A stretch of 64,000 bases of DNA from positions 104,538,282 to 104,602,281 of the forward strand of contig NC_067473.1 in the NCBI RefSeq assembly GCF_947179515.1, written 5' to 3'. The position numbers and the translations under genes are program-made. Of the stretch, positions 1 to 10,299 are shown in pieces. The notes below the pieces were generated by a model, which ran no database searches, was not told where the DNA came from, and saw nothing but the letters and a program-made list of their open reading frames with translations. Position 1 is the first letter of the stretch. Each line of letters opens with the position of its first letter. Source of the stretch: Apodemus sylvaticus. Its lineage: Eukaryota > Chordata > Mammalia > Rodentia > Muridae.

Positions 1-392
1 TTTAGTAAAGTTTCTTTTACGAATGAGGGTGCCCTTCCATTTGGTGCATAGATGTTCAGAATTAAAAGTTCATCTTGGTGGATTTTTCCTTTGACCAGCA
101 AGAAGTGTCCTTCTGTGTCTCTTTTGATGACTTTAGGTTGAAAGTCAATTTTATCTGATATTAGAATGGCTACTCCTGCTCATTTCCTGTGACCATTGGC
201 TTGTAAGATTGTCTTCCAGCCTTTTACTCTAAGGTAGTTTTTATCTTTGACACTGAGGTGTGTCCCCTGTATACAGCAAATTGTAGGGTCCTGTTTCCTT
301 ATCCAGTCTGTTAGTCTATGTCTTTTTATTGGGGAATTGAGACCATTGATATTAAGAGATATTAGGGAATTGTGATTATTACTTCCTGTCAT
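1..392 (-). pseudogene. L1 ORF2 endonuclease start (inverted, broken)
   Basis: The ORF2 start Met is at 390-392 on the minus strand and opens the apurinic/apyrimidinic-like endonuclease domain that nicks target DNA for L1 insertion. The LNINGLNSP motif that supplies the conserved Asn is readable. The following QETHL motif reads QGTHL: the catalytic Glu codon is GGG at 264-266, so Glu is replaced by Gly. An in-frame TGA at 177-179 then stops the frame, although L1 endonuclease sequence continues to the window edge. The copy therefore could not make a working endonuclease. Confidence 0.9.
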
Positions 393-478
393 TTTTGATG
401 TTCTTTTTATATTTGAGTGGTTATCTTCTTTTGGGTTTGATGAAGGAAGGCTACTATCTTTGATCCCATGCCTCCTAT

Positions 479-3400
479 CAGATCACTATGGTGTAAGAGT
501 GATTTTTCAATAGCAACAAAAACAACAGAAAGCCCACATACACATGGAGGCTGAATAATACTCTACTCAATGAAACCTTGACCAAAGAAGAAATAAAGAA
601 AGAAATCAGAGACTTTTTAGAATTTAATGAAAATCAAGGCACAACATACCCAAATCTTTGGGACACAATGAAAGCAGTGCTAAGAGGTAAACTCATAGCC
701 CTGAGTGCCTCCAAAAAGAAAATGGAGAGAGCATACACTAGCAGCTTAATGACACACCTGAAATCCTGGAACAAAAAGAAGCCAATTCACCCAGGAGGAG
801 TAGAAGACAGGAAATCATCAAACTCAGGGCTGAAATCAATCAATTGGAAACAAAGCGCACCGTACAAAGAATTAACGAATCCAGGAGCTGGTTCTTTGAG
901 AAAATCAACAAGATAGATAAACCCTTAGCCAGACTGACCAAAGGGCACAGAGAAAGTATCCAAATTAACAAACTTAGAAATGAAAAGGGAGATATAACAA
1001 CGGAAACTGAGGAAATCCAACAAATCATCAGATCCTACTACAAGAGCCTGTACTCAACAAAACTGGAGAATCTGGAGGAAATGGACAATTTCCTTGACAG
1101 ATACCAAATACCAAAATTAAATCAGGACCAAATAGATCATCTAAACAGTCCCATAACGCCTAAAGAAATAGAAGGAGTCATAGAAAGTCTTCCAACCAAA
1201 AAAAAGCACAGGACCAGATGGTTTCAGTGCAGAATTCTATCAGACCTTCAAAGAAGACTTAACACCAATACTCTTCAAACTATTCCACAAAATAGAAACA
1301 GAAGGAACACTACCCAATTCCTTCTACGAAGCCACAATTACGCTGATACCAAAGCCACACAAAGATCCAACAAAGAAAGAGAACTTCAGACCAATTTCCC
1401 TTATGAACATCGATGCAAAAATACTCAATAAAATTCTTGCCAACCGAATCCAAGAACACATCAAAACGATCATCCACCATGATCAAGTAGGCTTTATCCT
1501 GGGAATGCAGGGCTGGTTTAATATACGGAAATCCATCAATGCAATCCACTACATAAACAAACTCAAAGAAAAAAACCACATAGTCATTTCATTGGATGCT
1601 GAAAAAGCATTTGACAAAATTCAGCATCCTTTCATGCTTAAAGTCTTGGAAAGAACAGGAATTCAAGGCTTATACCTAAACATAGTAAAAGCAATATACA
1701 GCAAACCGGTAGCCAGCATCAAACTAAATGGAGAGAAACTTGAAGCAATCCCACTAAAATCAGGGACTAGACAGGGCTGCCCCCTCTCTCCTTATCTTTT
1801 CAATATTGTACTTGAGTTACTAGCTCGGGCAATTAGACAACATAAGGAGGTCAAAGGGATACAAATTGGAAAGGAAGAAGTCAAACTATCATTATTTGCA
1901 GATGACATGATAGTCTACCTAAGTGACCCAAAAAACTCCACTAGAGAGCTCCTACAGCTGATAAACAACTTCAGCAAAGTGGCAGGTTATAAAATCAACA
2001 TAAGCAAATCAGTGGCCTTCCTATACTCAAAGGATAAGCAGGCTGAGAAAGAAATTAGGGAAATGACCCCCTTCACAATAGCAACAAACAGTATAAAGTA
2101 TCTTGGGGTGACTCTTACCAAACATGTGAAAGATCTTTATGACAAGAACTTCAAGACTCTGAAGAAGGAAATGGAAGAAGACCTCAAAAAATGGGAAAAC
2201 CTCCCATGCTCATGGATCGGCAGAATCAATATAGTTAAAATGGCCATTTTGCCAAAAGCAATATACAGATTCAATGCAATACCCATCAAAATCCCAACTC
2301 AATTCTTCACAGAGTTAGAAAGAGCAATTAACAAATTCATCTGGAATAACAAAAAACCCAGGATGGCTAAAACTATTCTCAGCAACAAAAGAAATTCTGG
2401 GGGAATCAGTATCCCTGACCTCAAGCAATACTACAGAGCAACAGTTTTAAAAACTGCATGGTATTGGTACAGAGACAGGCAGGCAGATCAATGGAACAGG
2501 ATTGAAGATCCAGAAATGAACCCACACATCTATGGCCACTTTATCGTCGACAAAGGGGCTGAAAACATCCAATGGAAAAAAGATAGCCTTTTCAACAAAT
2601 GGTGCTGGTTCAACTGGAGGTCAGCATGCAGAAGAATGCGAATTGATCCATCTTTGTCTACTTGTACTAAGCTCAAATCCAAATGGATCAAGGATCTCCA
2701 CATAAAGCCAGACACTCCGAAGCTAATAGAAAAGAAACTGGGGAAGGCCCTTAAGGACATTGGTACAGGGAGAACATTTCTGAACAGAACACCAATAGTG
2801 TATGCTCTAAGATCAAGAGTTGACAAATGGGACCTCATAAAATTACAAAGTTTCTGTAAGGCAAAGGACACCATCAAAAGGACAAATCGGCAACCAACAA
2901 ATTGGGAAAAGATCTTCACCAATCCTACATCATATAGAGGGCTAATATCTAATATATTTAAAGAACTCAAGAAGTTAAACTCCAGAAAACCAAACAACCC
3001 TATTAAAAAATGGGGTACAGAGCTAAACAAAGAATTCTCACCTGAAGAACTTCGGATGGCGGAGAAGTATCTTAAAAAATGCTCAACTTCATTAGTCATT
3101 AGGGAAATGCAAATCAAAACAACCCTGAGATTTCACCTTACACCAGTCAGAATGGCTAAGATTAAAAATTCAGGAGACAGCAGTTGTTGGAGAGGGTGTG
3201 GAGAAAAAGGAACACTGCTCCACTGCTGGTGGGGTTGCAAATTGGTACAACCACTCTGGAAATCAGTCTGGCGGTTCCTCCGAAAACTGGCACCTCACTT
3301 CCAGAAGATCCTGCTATACAACTCCTGGGCATATACCCAGAGGTTTCCCCACCATGTAATAAGGATACATGCTCTACTATGTTCATAGCAGCCCTATTTA

Positions 3401-3621
3401 TAATTGCCAGATGCTGGAAAGAACCCAGGTATCCCTCAACAGAAGAGTGGATGCAAAAAATGTGGTATATCTACACAATGGAGTACTATTCAGCCATTAG
3501 AAACAATGAATTCATGAAATTCTTAGGCAAATGGATGGAGCTAGAAAACATCATACTAAGTGAGGTAACCCAGACTCAAAAGTTGAATCATGGTATGCAC
3601 TCACTAATAAGTGGATATTAA
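479..3621 (+). pseudogene. L1 ORF2 reverse transcriptase/C-terminal part, four frameshifts
   Basis: This covers the ORF2 protein from the end of the endonuclease domain to the normal stop at 3619-3621. The longest open stretch, 1403-3388 (661 codons), holds the reverse transcriptase. Motif A is LDAEKAFD with its Asp codon at 1595-1597, and motif C is FADD at 1895-1906, both intact. A Cys/His-rich C-terminal motif (CWRGCGEKG...HCWWGC) lies at 3184-3240. Compared with sibling copies in this window and the known family frame, I see four single-base indels: an extra T in 503-507, a missing G near 758, an extra A in the A8 run at 1198-1205, and a missing G near 3290. I see no other nonsense change. 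It is a pseudogene, but little decayed. Confidence 0.9.
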
Positions 3622-3890
3622 CCTAGAAAACTGGAATACCCCAAACATAATCCATACATCAAATGAGGTACAAGAAGAAAGGAGGAGTGGCCCCTTGTTC
3701 TGGAAAGACTCAGTGAAGCAGTATAGGCCAAAACCAGAACGGGGAAGTGGGAAGGTGTGGGTGGGAGGACAGGTGGAGAGAAGGGGGCTTATGGGACTTT
3801 CGGGGAGTGGGGGGCTAGAAAAGGGGAAATCATTTGAAATGTAAATAAAAAATATATCGAATAAAAAATTAAAAAAAAAAATACAGTGTC
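3622..3890 (+). other. L1-1 3' UTR and A tail
   Basis: This short 3' UTR type recurs in all the young L1s here. It has a GGAGTGGCCCC block, a G-rich purine stretch near 3740-3825, ATTTGAAATGTAAATAAA at 3833-3850, then TCGAATAAAA with the polyadenylation signal and A tail. Confidence 0.9.
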
Positions 3891-4425
3891 CTTTGCCTTA
3901 CAGAAACTTTGTAATTTTATGAGGTCCCATTTGTCAATTCTTGATCTTAGAGCATAAGATATTGATATTCTGTTCAGGAAATTTTCCCCCTGTGCCCATG
4001 TCCTCAAGGGTTTTCCCCAGTTTCTTTTCTATTAGTTTCAATGTGTCTGGTTTTACATGGAGGTCCTTGATCCACTTGGAGTGGAGTTTAGTACATGGAG
4101 ATAAGAATGAATCAACTCACATTCTTCTGCATGCTGACCTCCAATTGAACCAGCACCATTTGTTGAAAAGGCTATCTTTTTTCCACTGGATATTTTTGGC
4201 TCTTTTGTCGAAGATCTAGTGACCATAAATACATGTGTGGATTCATTTCTGGGTCTCCAGTTCAATTCCGTTGGTCCACTTGCCTGTCACTGTGCCATTA
4301 CCATGCAGTTTTTAACACTATTGCTCTGTAGTATTGCTTGAAGTCAGGGATACTGATTCCCCCAGAATTTTTTTTGTTGTTGAGAATAGTTTTAGCTATT
4401 GTGGATTTTTTGTTATTCCAGATGA

Positions 4426-5297
4426 ATTTTTTTTATTTACATTGCAAATTATTTCCCCTTTTCTGGGTCCCCACTCCCTGCAAGTTCCATAAGCCCTCTT
4501 CCGTCCCCCTATTCTTCCATCCACCCCTTCCCACTTCCCTGTTCTGGAATTCCCCTATACTTTTGCACTGAGTCTTTCCAGAACTTCCATTCTTTTTGGA
4601 CATCATTTAATTTGTGGATTATGTCCTAGATATTCAAAGTTTCTAGGCTAATATCCACTTATCAGTGAGTGCATACCATGATTGATCTTTTGACTCTGGT
4701 TTACCTCACTTAGTATGATGTTCTCCAGCTCCATCCATTTGTATAAGAATTTCATGAATTCATTGTTTCTAATGGCTGAATAGTACTCCATTGTGTAAAT
4801 ATACCACATTTTTTGTATCCATTCCTCCGTTGAAGGACACCTAGGTTATTTCCAGCTTCTGGCTACTACAAATAGGGCTGCTATGAACATAGTTGAGCAT
4901 ATGTCCTTATTGCATGCTGAAGAATCCTCTGGATATATGCCCAGTAGTGGTATAACAGGGTCCTCAGGGAGTGACATGCCCAGTTTTCTGAGGAACTGCC
5001 AGACTGATTTCCAAAGTGGTTGCACCATCTTCCAATCCCACCAGCAGTGGAGGAGTGTTCCTCTTTCTCCACATCCTAGCCAACACCTGCTAAACTCTCC
5101 TGAGTTTTTGACCTTAGCCATTCTGACTGGTGTGAGGTGAAATCTCAGGGTTGTTTTGATTTGCATTTCCCTAATGATTAATGATGTTGAACATTTCTTA
5201 AGGTGTTTCTCAGCTCTCTGAATTTCTTCCTGTGAAAATTCTTTGTTTAGCTCCGTACCCCACTTTTTAATGGGTTATTTGGTTCTCTGGGTTCTTG
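4426..5297 (-). mobile_element. 5'-truncated LINE-1 nested in L1-2 (L1-3)
   Basis: An L1 3' end on the minus strand, starting with a T run at about 4426-4434 (the A tail) and the short 3' UTR, then ORF2 C-terminal sequence. It breaks off at about 5297, and the sequence resumes in the L1-2 ORF2 frame exactly where L1-2 left off at 4425. The C-terminal Cys-rich motif is readable at about 5020-5075. The target-site duplication is not clear to me. Confidence 0.88.
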
Positions 5298-6540
5298 AGA
5301 ATTGTTTTTTCAAACTCTGTGAAGAACTGAGTTGGGACTTTGATGGGGATTGCATTGAATCTGTTGATTGCTTTTGGCAAGATGGCCATTTTAACTATAT
5401 TAATCTTGCTGATCCACAAGCATGGCAGATTTTTCCATTTTCTGAGGTCTTCTTCGATTTCCTACATCAGAGACCTGAAGTTCTTGTCTTATAGATCTTT
5501 CACTTGTTTGGTTAGAGTCACACCAAGATACTTTATATAGTTTGTGGCTCTTGTGAAGGGTGTCATTTCCATAACTTCTTTCTCAGCCTGCTTATCCTTT
5601 AAGTATACAAAGGCAACTGATTTGCTTGAGTTGATTTTATAACCAGCCACTTTGCTGAAGTTGTTTATCAGCTGTAGGTGTTCTCTGGTGGAGGTTTTCG
5701 GGTCACTTAGGTAGACTATCATGTCTTCTGCAAATAGTTATAATTTGACTTCTTCCTTTCCAATTTGTATCCCCTTGACCTCCTTATGTTGTCTAATTGC
5801 TCTAGCTAGAACTTCAAGTACTATATTGAAAAGATATGGAGAGAGAGGACAGCCTTGTCTAGTCTCTGATTTTAGTGGGATTGCTTCAAGTTTCTCTGCA
5901 TTTAGTTTGGTGTTGGCTACTTGTTTTCTTTATATTGCTTTAATGATGTTTAGGCATGGGCCTTGAATTCCTGTTCTTTCCAAGTCTTTTAGCATGAAAG
6001 GATGCTGAATTTTATCAAATGCTTTTTCTGCATCTAATAAGATGATCATATGTTTTTTTTTCTTTGAGTTTGTGCATGTAGTGGATTGCATTGATGGATT
6101 TCCTTATATTAAATCATCCTTACATCCCTGGGATGAAGCCTACTTGATCATGGTGGATGATAATTTTAATGTGTTCTTGGATTCGGTTGGCAAGAATTTT
6201 ATTAAGTATTTTTGCATCAATATTCATAAGGAAATTATCCTGAAGTTCTCTTTCTTTGTTGGATCTCTGTGTGGGTTTGGTATCAGCATAATTGTGGTTT
6301 TATGAGTTGGATAGAGTTCTTTCTGTTTCCGTTTTGTGGAATAGTTTGAAGAGCATTGGTGTTAGGTCTTCTATGAAGGTCTGATAGAATTCTGCACTGA
6401 AGCCATCTGGCCCTGTGCTCTTTTTGGTTGGGAGACTTTCTATGACCCTTTTTATTTCTTCAGATGTTATGGGACTGTTTAGATGACCTATTTGATCCTG
6501 ATTTAGTTTTGGTGTCTGATATCTCTCTAGGAAACTGTCC
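5298..6540 (-). pseudogene. L1-2 ORF2 reverse transcriptase relic
   Basis: Minus-strand remnant of the L1 reverse transcriptase. Fingers/palm sequence begins at 6540 (FLERYQTPKLNQDQ, SLPTKKSTGPDGFSAEF). Motif A DAEKAFDKIQ is preserved near 6015-6040. Motif C is changed to FAED at about 5723-5734, and frameshifts and a stop (just before FAED) break the frame. The same domain continues beyond L1-3 at 3891-4425. It cannot encode an active enzyme. Confidence 0.85.
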
Positions 6541-6544
6541 ATTG

Positions 6545-7769
6545 GGTTTGATGAAAGAAGGTTACTGTCTTGCTTTTTCCAGGGTGAAATTCCCTCCTTG
6601 TATTGGTGTTTTCCTCCTATTATCCTTTGTAGGTCTGGGTTTGTGGAGAGATATTGGGTAAACTTGGTTTTGTCATGGAATATCTTAGTTTCTCCATCTA
6701 TGGTGATTGAGAGTTTTGCTGGGTATAGTAGTTTTGGCTGGCATTTGTGTTCTCTTAGAGTCTGCATGAGGTCAGCCAAGGATCTTCTAGCTTTCATAGT
6801 CTCAGGTGAGAAGTCTGGTGTGATTCTGATAGGTCTTCCTTTATATGTTCCTTGGCCTTTGTCTCTTACTGCCTTTAATATTATTTCTTTGTTTAGTACA
6901 TTTGGGGTTTTGATTATTATGTGACAGGAGGTATTTCTGTTCTGGTCCAGTCTGTTTGGAGTTCTGTAGGCTTCTTGTATATTCATGGGCATCTCTCTCT
7001 TTAGGTTAGGGAAGTTTTCTTCCATAATTTTATTGAAGATATTTGCTGGCCCTTTAAGTTATAAATCTTCACTCTCATCTATGCCTATAATCCTTAGGTT
7101 TGGTCTTCTCATTGTTTCCTGGATTTCCTGGATGTATTGGGTTACAAGCTTTTTGCATTTTGCATTTTCTTTAACTGTTGTGTCCATTGTTTCTATGGTA
7201 TCTTCAGCATCTGAGATTCTTTCTTTTATCTCTTGTATTCTGTTGTTGATATTTGCATCTATGTCCCCTGATATCTTCCCAAGGTTTTCTATTTCCAAAG
7301 TTGTCTCCCTTTGAGTTTTCTTAGTTGTTTCTACTTCTGATTTTAGATCCTGGATGGTTTTGCTTAGGTCGTTCATTTTCTTGTTTGTGTTTTCCTGTAA
7401 TTATTTAAGAGATTTTTGTGTTTCCTTTTTCATGACCTCAGCATGTTGACCAAAGTTCTGCTGTATTTCTTTAAGTGATTTTTGCGATTCCTCCTTATTG
7501 GCTTTTGTATTCTCCTGAATTTCTTTCAATCATTTTTGTGTTTCCCTTGTAAGGGCTTCTAACTTTTGATCCATTTTCTCCTGAATTTCTTTAAGTATGT
7601 TCTTCATGTGTTCCTGTACCAGCATCATGACCAGTGATTTTAGATCCATATCTTGTTTTTCTGGTGTGATGGGGTGTCCAGGACATGCTGTTAAAGGAGA
7701 ATTGGGTCCAGATGCTGCCATGTTGCCTTGATTTCTGTTAGTGTAGTTCCTGCATTTGTCTTTTGCCAT
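6545..7769 (-). pseudogene. L1 ORF1 RNA-binding protein, three stops
   Basis: ORF1 starts with ATG at 7767-7769 (MAKDKCRNYTNRNQGNMAAS) and is readable almost to its end. ORF1p is the L1 nucleic-acid chaperone that trimerises and coats L1 RNA. The N-terminal half shows heptad-like repeats (KEIQEN, KSLKEIQQN) typical of its coiled coil. The middle has the RRM-like region (RRPNLRIIGIDE) and the C-terminal half the basic domain (RPIRITPDFSPETMKARR). Stops interrupt at about 7527 (TGA), 7399 (TAA) and 7074 (TAA). From 7025 down to 6300 the frame is open and runs straight into ORF2 because of the deletion between the two genes. Confidence 0.88.
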
Positions 7770-8308
7770 CTAGTTCTCATTGGTATTAGTTGGTCTTTTT
7801 GTCAATGCTGGACTCACCAGTGCAAGTTGCCTCTTCCCAGCTGGCCTCTGGTGCACAGCTGACCTCCTGCACTGCCTGGAGAGAGGGTGTTGTGGCCCAG
7901 GCTGTCCAGATCCAGGAGCAGAGACCTGAAGGCTCCTGCAGGAGTCTGCTGGACTCACCAGAGCACAGGGACTCCTCCCAGCAGGCCTCCTGGGTGCCCC
8001 TCTGGCCTCTTGTAGGGGCCTGGAGATGTGGTGTTGTAGCTCAGGCTGTTCTGGATCCCGAAGAGGTGATCTGAAGGCTCCTGCCAGAGGCCTCAGGACT
8101 GGAACCTAAGCTCTGTGGGGCTGGACCCACTGGAGCATGCTGTGTCCTCCCAGCCTGCCTCTGGGTGCACAGCAGGCCTCTTGCACTTTCTGGAGACCGA
8201 GTGCTGTGGCCCAGGCTGTTCAGACCTGAAGCAGACACCTGAAAGCTCCTGCTGGACTCACCAGAGCACACTGGCTCCTCCCAGCCGTCCTCCCGGGTGC
8301 CCCTCTGC
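7770..8308 (-). promoter_or_regulatory. L1-2 5' UTR with tandem promoter monomers
   Basis: A GC-rich block directly upstream of ORF1, unlike the AT-rich surroundings. Related units begin with TGGACTCACC or TGGACCCACT at 7809, 7950, 8122 and 8253. They share blocks such as CTCCTCCCAGC, TGGGTGCCCCTCTG and GCCCAGGCTGTTC. Spacing is about 141, 172 and 131 bp, and the last unit is cut at 8308. Murine L1s carry tandem 5' monomers that act as the internal RNA polymerase II promoter, so this is inferred to be the same. Activity cannot be judged from sequence. Confidence 0.75.
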
Positions 8309-8957
8309 GACATTTTTTATTCGATATATTTTTTATTTACATTTCAAAATGATTTCCCCTTTTCTGCCCCCCGTACTCCCCAAATGTCACATAAGCTCCC
8401 TTTCCTCCCCCTGTTCTTCCATCCACTCCTTCCCACTTCCCTGTTCTGGTTTTGCCCTATACTGCTACACTGAGTCTTTCCAGAACCAGGGGCCACTCCT
8501 CCGTTCTTCTTGTACCTCATTTGATATGTGGATTATGTTTTGGGTATTTCAGTTTTCTACTCTTCCACTGTTAGTGGGGTTGCAAATTGGTACAACCACT
8601 CTGGAAATCAGTCTGGTGGTTCCTCAGAAAACTGGGCATGTCACTTCTGGAAGATCCGGCTATACCACTCCCAGAGGATTCCCCAGCATGTAATAAGGAT
8701 ATGTGCTCCACTATGTTCATAGCAGCCCTATTTATTATAGCCAGAAGCTAGAAAGAACCCAGGTATCCCTCAACAGAAGAATGGATGCAAAAAATGGAGT
8801 ACTATTCAGCCATTAGAAACAAGGAATTCATGAAATTCTTAGGCAAATGGATGGAGCTGGAGAACATCATACTAAGTGAGGTAACCCAGTCTCAAAAGAT
8901 CAGTCATAGTATGCACTCACCAATAAGTGGATAATAACCTAGAAAACTGGAATTATT
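8309..8957 (-). mobile_element. Short twin-primed LINE-1 3' end (L1-4)
   Basis: Bases 8309-8560 are the short L1 3' UTR on the minus strand (TTTTATTCGATATA at its tail side). Bases 8570-8957 are the end of ORF2 plus the first bases of the 3' UTR on the plus strand. The inverted part ends at CTAGAAAACTGGAAT, which is also where the minus-strand part begins, so the two breakpoints nearly coincide. No target-site duplication was found. The left side abuts the L1-2 promoter repeats, so the insertion may have removed or abutted the L1-2 5' end. Confidence 0.87.
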
Positions 8958-9497
8958 ATATTCTTAATTTAAATTTTGTTATTAAATTTTATTATATTAT
9001 ATACATTTTATTATTTAAAAAATTATATGTATATCTTTGCATACCCAATACCCACTTCCTCCAACTACTCCAGGACCATCTATAATATATTTCCTATCTT
9101 TACGTCTTGTATTTAATTGTTTATTTATTATTTACTAATTATAACCCATTTAGTCCAATTAATGCTACCTTAATGTACATGAGTGTGGCATCATCCACTG
9201 GAACAGATCAGTGAGTACCATCTGAAGAAAAGTAAACTTCCCCAGAAACTAATATCTACCAAAAATAGCTCCTCAACTCAACTGGAGATGGGGCTTCAGG
9301 ATTTTTCCATGTTCTGTGCTGCAATTTTTGAAATACTCAAACATATACACACCATGTTGATTTAAAGAGTTACTATGAGTTCATGTTTTCAAAAGCCATG
9401 GCATTTAAGTCTTTTTTTTTAAAAGTCATTGATGTGCAACTTTATTTATTTTTGTATTTTTGTATTTTTGTATTTTTTCCTTTTTAATGGATCCATT
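8958..9497. other. AT-rich stretch, no gene seen
   Basis: Poly(TTTA/ATTT)-rich sequence at 8960-9150, then ordinary unique-looking DNA. No feature recognised. Confidence 0.5.
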
Positions 9498-9583
9498 CCT
9501 TATTTACATTTCAAATGTTATCCGCTTTCCCAGTTTCCCCCCTCCCAGGTAGCTCCTATCTCATCCTCCTTCCCCCTATTTAT
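9498..9583 (-). mobile_element. Old LINE-1 3' end fragment
   Basis: TTATTTACATTTCAAATG followed by CCGCTTTCCCAGTTTCCCC matches the terminal part of rodent L1 3' UTRs on the minus strand. About 85 bp, heavily truncated. Confidence 0.7.
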
Positions 9584-9584
9584 T

Positions 9585-9850
9585 TTTGTTAAATTATATT
9601 TTTATTACTTAAAACATTTTTAAATTTGATCATATTCGTCCTCTCTTCCCCAAGTCCTTCAGATTATCTCCCTTACCCAACTTTTAAGTTCTTTCTCAAA
9701 ATAAATAAATAAATAAATAAAATAAAAACCGAATACAACAGCAAATCCCCTTAAAATCAAGAACACAAAATAAAACATTATCTAAAGAGAAGAAACAAAA
9801 CAAAACATCACATTTGAAGCAATTATTAGTTGAGCTATGTTGGATTCTTG
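9585..9850 (-). mobile_element. Probable old LINE-1 3' UTR with A-rich simple repeat
   Basis: TTTGATCATATTC, pyrimidine-rich CTCTTCCCCAAG and AACTTTTAAGTTCTTTCTCAAAAT followed by (AAAT)n at about 9699-9726 resemble the 3' UTR of older rodent L1s read on the minus strand. Diverged; the family was not assigned. Confidence 0.5.
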
Positions 9851-10299
9851 CTTTTCAAAACATTATAAACTATTGATCAGCTCTCTTAATTTTATACCAT
9901 ACATTTTTTTCTTTATAATATAGCTGACCTCCAAGTTTATGCAGTAAACTTTGGTAATTCTTTCTTTTGTAATTTAGACTTTTATACTATGTAGATTCCA
10001 AATGGAAGCAGATCCTTTGGAAAAAGACAATTAAGTCTTAACACTTGGGATATATCTAAACCACATTTGTGCATTCCTGCTGGCTCTGGACACAGAATAT
10101 CCAGTTATGGATAAAATGAACTGTTGTAGAAAGTCAAACTTTCCTAGTAGGCCGAATGATATGATGACATGACAGCCTGCATGAAATCTGTAACCTAACA
10201 AGTAGCTAAGTTGTGTAAGGAGAAGAGTGTTCTCTTTATGGTTTTATTTTAGGTATTCTGAGCTTTGGGGATAAAATTTACATACCGTGTGTGTTCTTT
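9851..10299. other. No feature recognised
   Basis: Diverged AT-rich sequence with no convincing frame or repeat. Confidence 0.4.

Larger units (their letters stand above)
1..3890 (+). mobile_element. LINE-1 with inverted 5' segment (L1-1)
   Basis: This is a murine L1 retrotransposon whose left end lies outside the window. Bases 1 to about 470 read as L1 on the minus strand (start of ORF2 and the ORF1-ORF2 spacer). From about 471 the plus strand reads L1 ORF2 to its stop at 3619-3621, then a short 3' UTR, an AATAAA signal near 3860 and an A-rich tail ending near 3890. The switch is at the ORF1-ORF2 spacer, so the 5' part is flipped relative to the 3' part. That is the structure known from twin-primed L1 reverse transcription. 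Sequence right of the tail is a different, minus-strand L1, so this copy appears to have landed inside older L1 DNA. Confidence 0.93.
3891..8308 (-). mobile_element. LINE-1 with 5' UTR promoter repeats, nested insert and deletion (L1-2)
   Basis: This is a minus-strand L1. ORF2 is read from about 6540 down to 5298 and again from 4425 to 3891. The gap is filled by another L1 (4426-5297), and the 3' end is cut off by L1-1. ORF1 lies at about 6545-7769 and a GC-rich tandem-repeat 5' UTR at 7770-8308. The endonuclease-coding part of ORF2 (roughly 1.2 kb in the family) is missing between the ORF1-ORF2 spacer and the reverse transcriptase start at about 6540. The reverse transcriptase motif C reads FAED (Glu codon at 5726-5728) instead of FADD. 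This is the only copy in the window with a recognisable 5' UTR joined to a nearly full-length ORF1. Confidence 0.9.

Noticed and set aside
2530..3117. A 195-codon minus-strand frame
   Set aside because: Exact antisense shadow of the plus-strand L1 ORF2. The same antisense frame recurs in other L1 copies.
8115..8693. A 192-codon plus-strand frame
   Set aside because: Runs through the antisense of L1 promoter repeats and across an L1 inversion. No domain.
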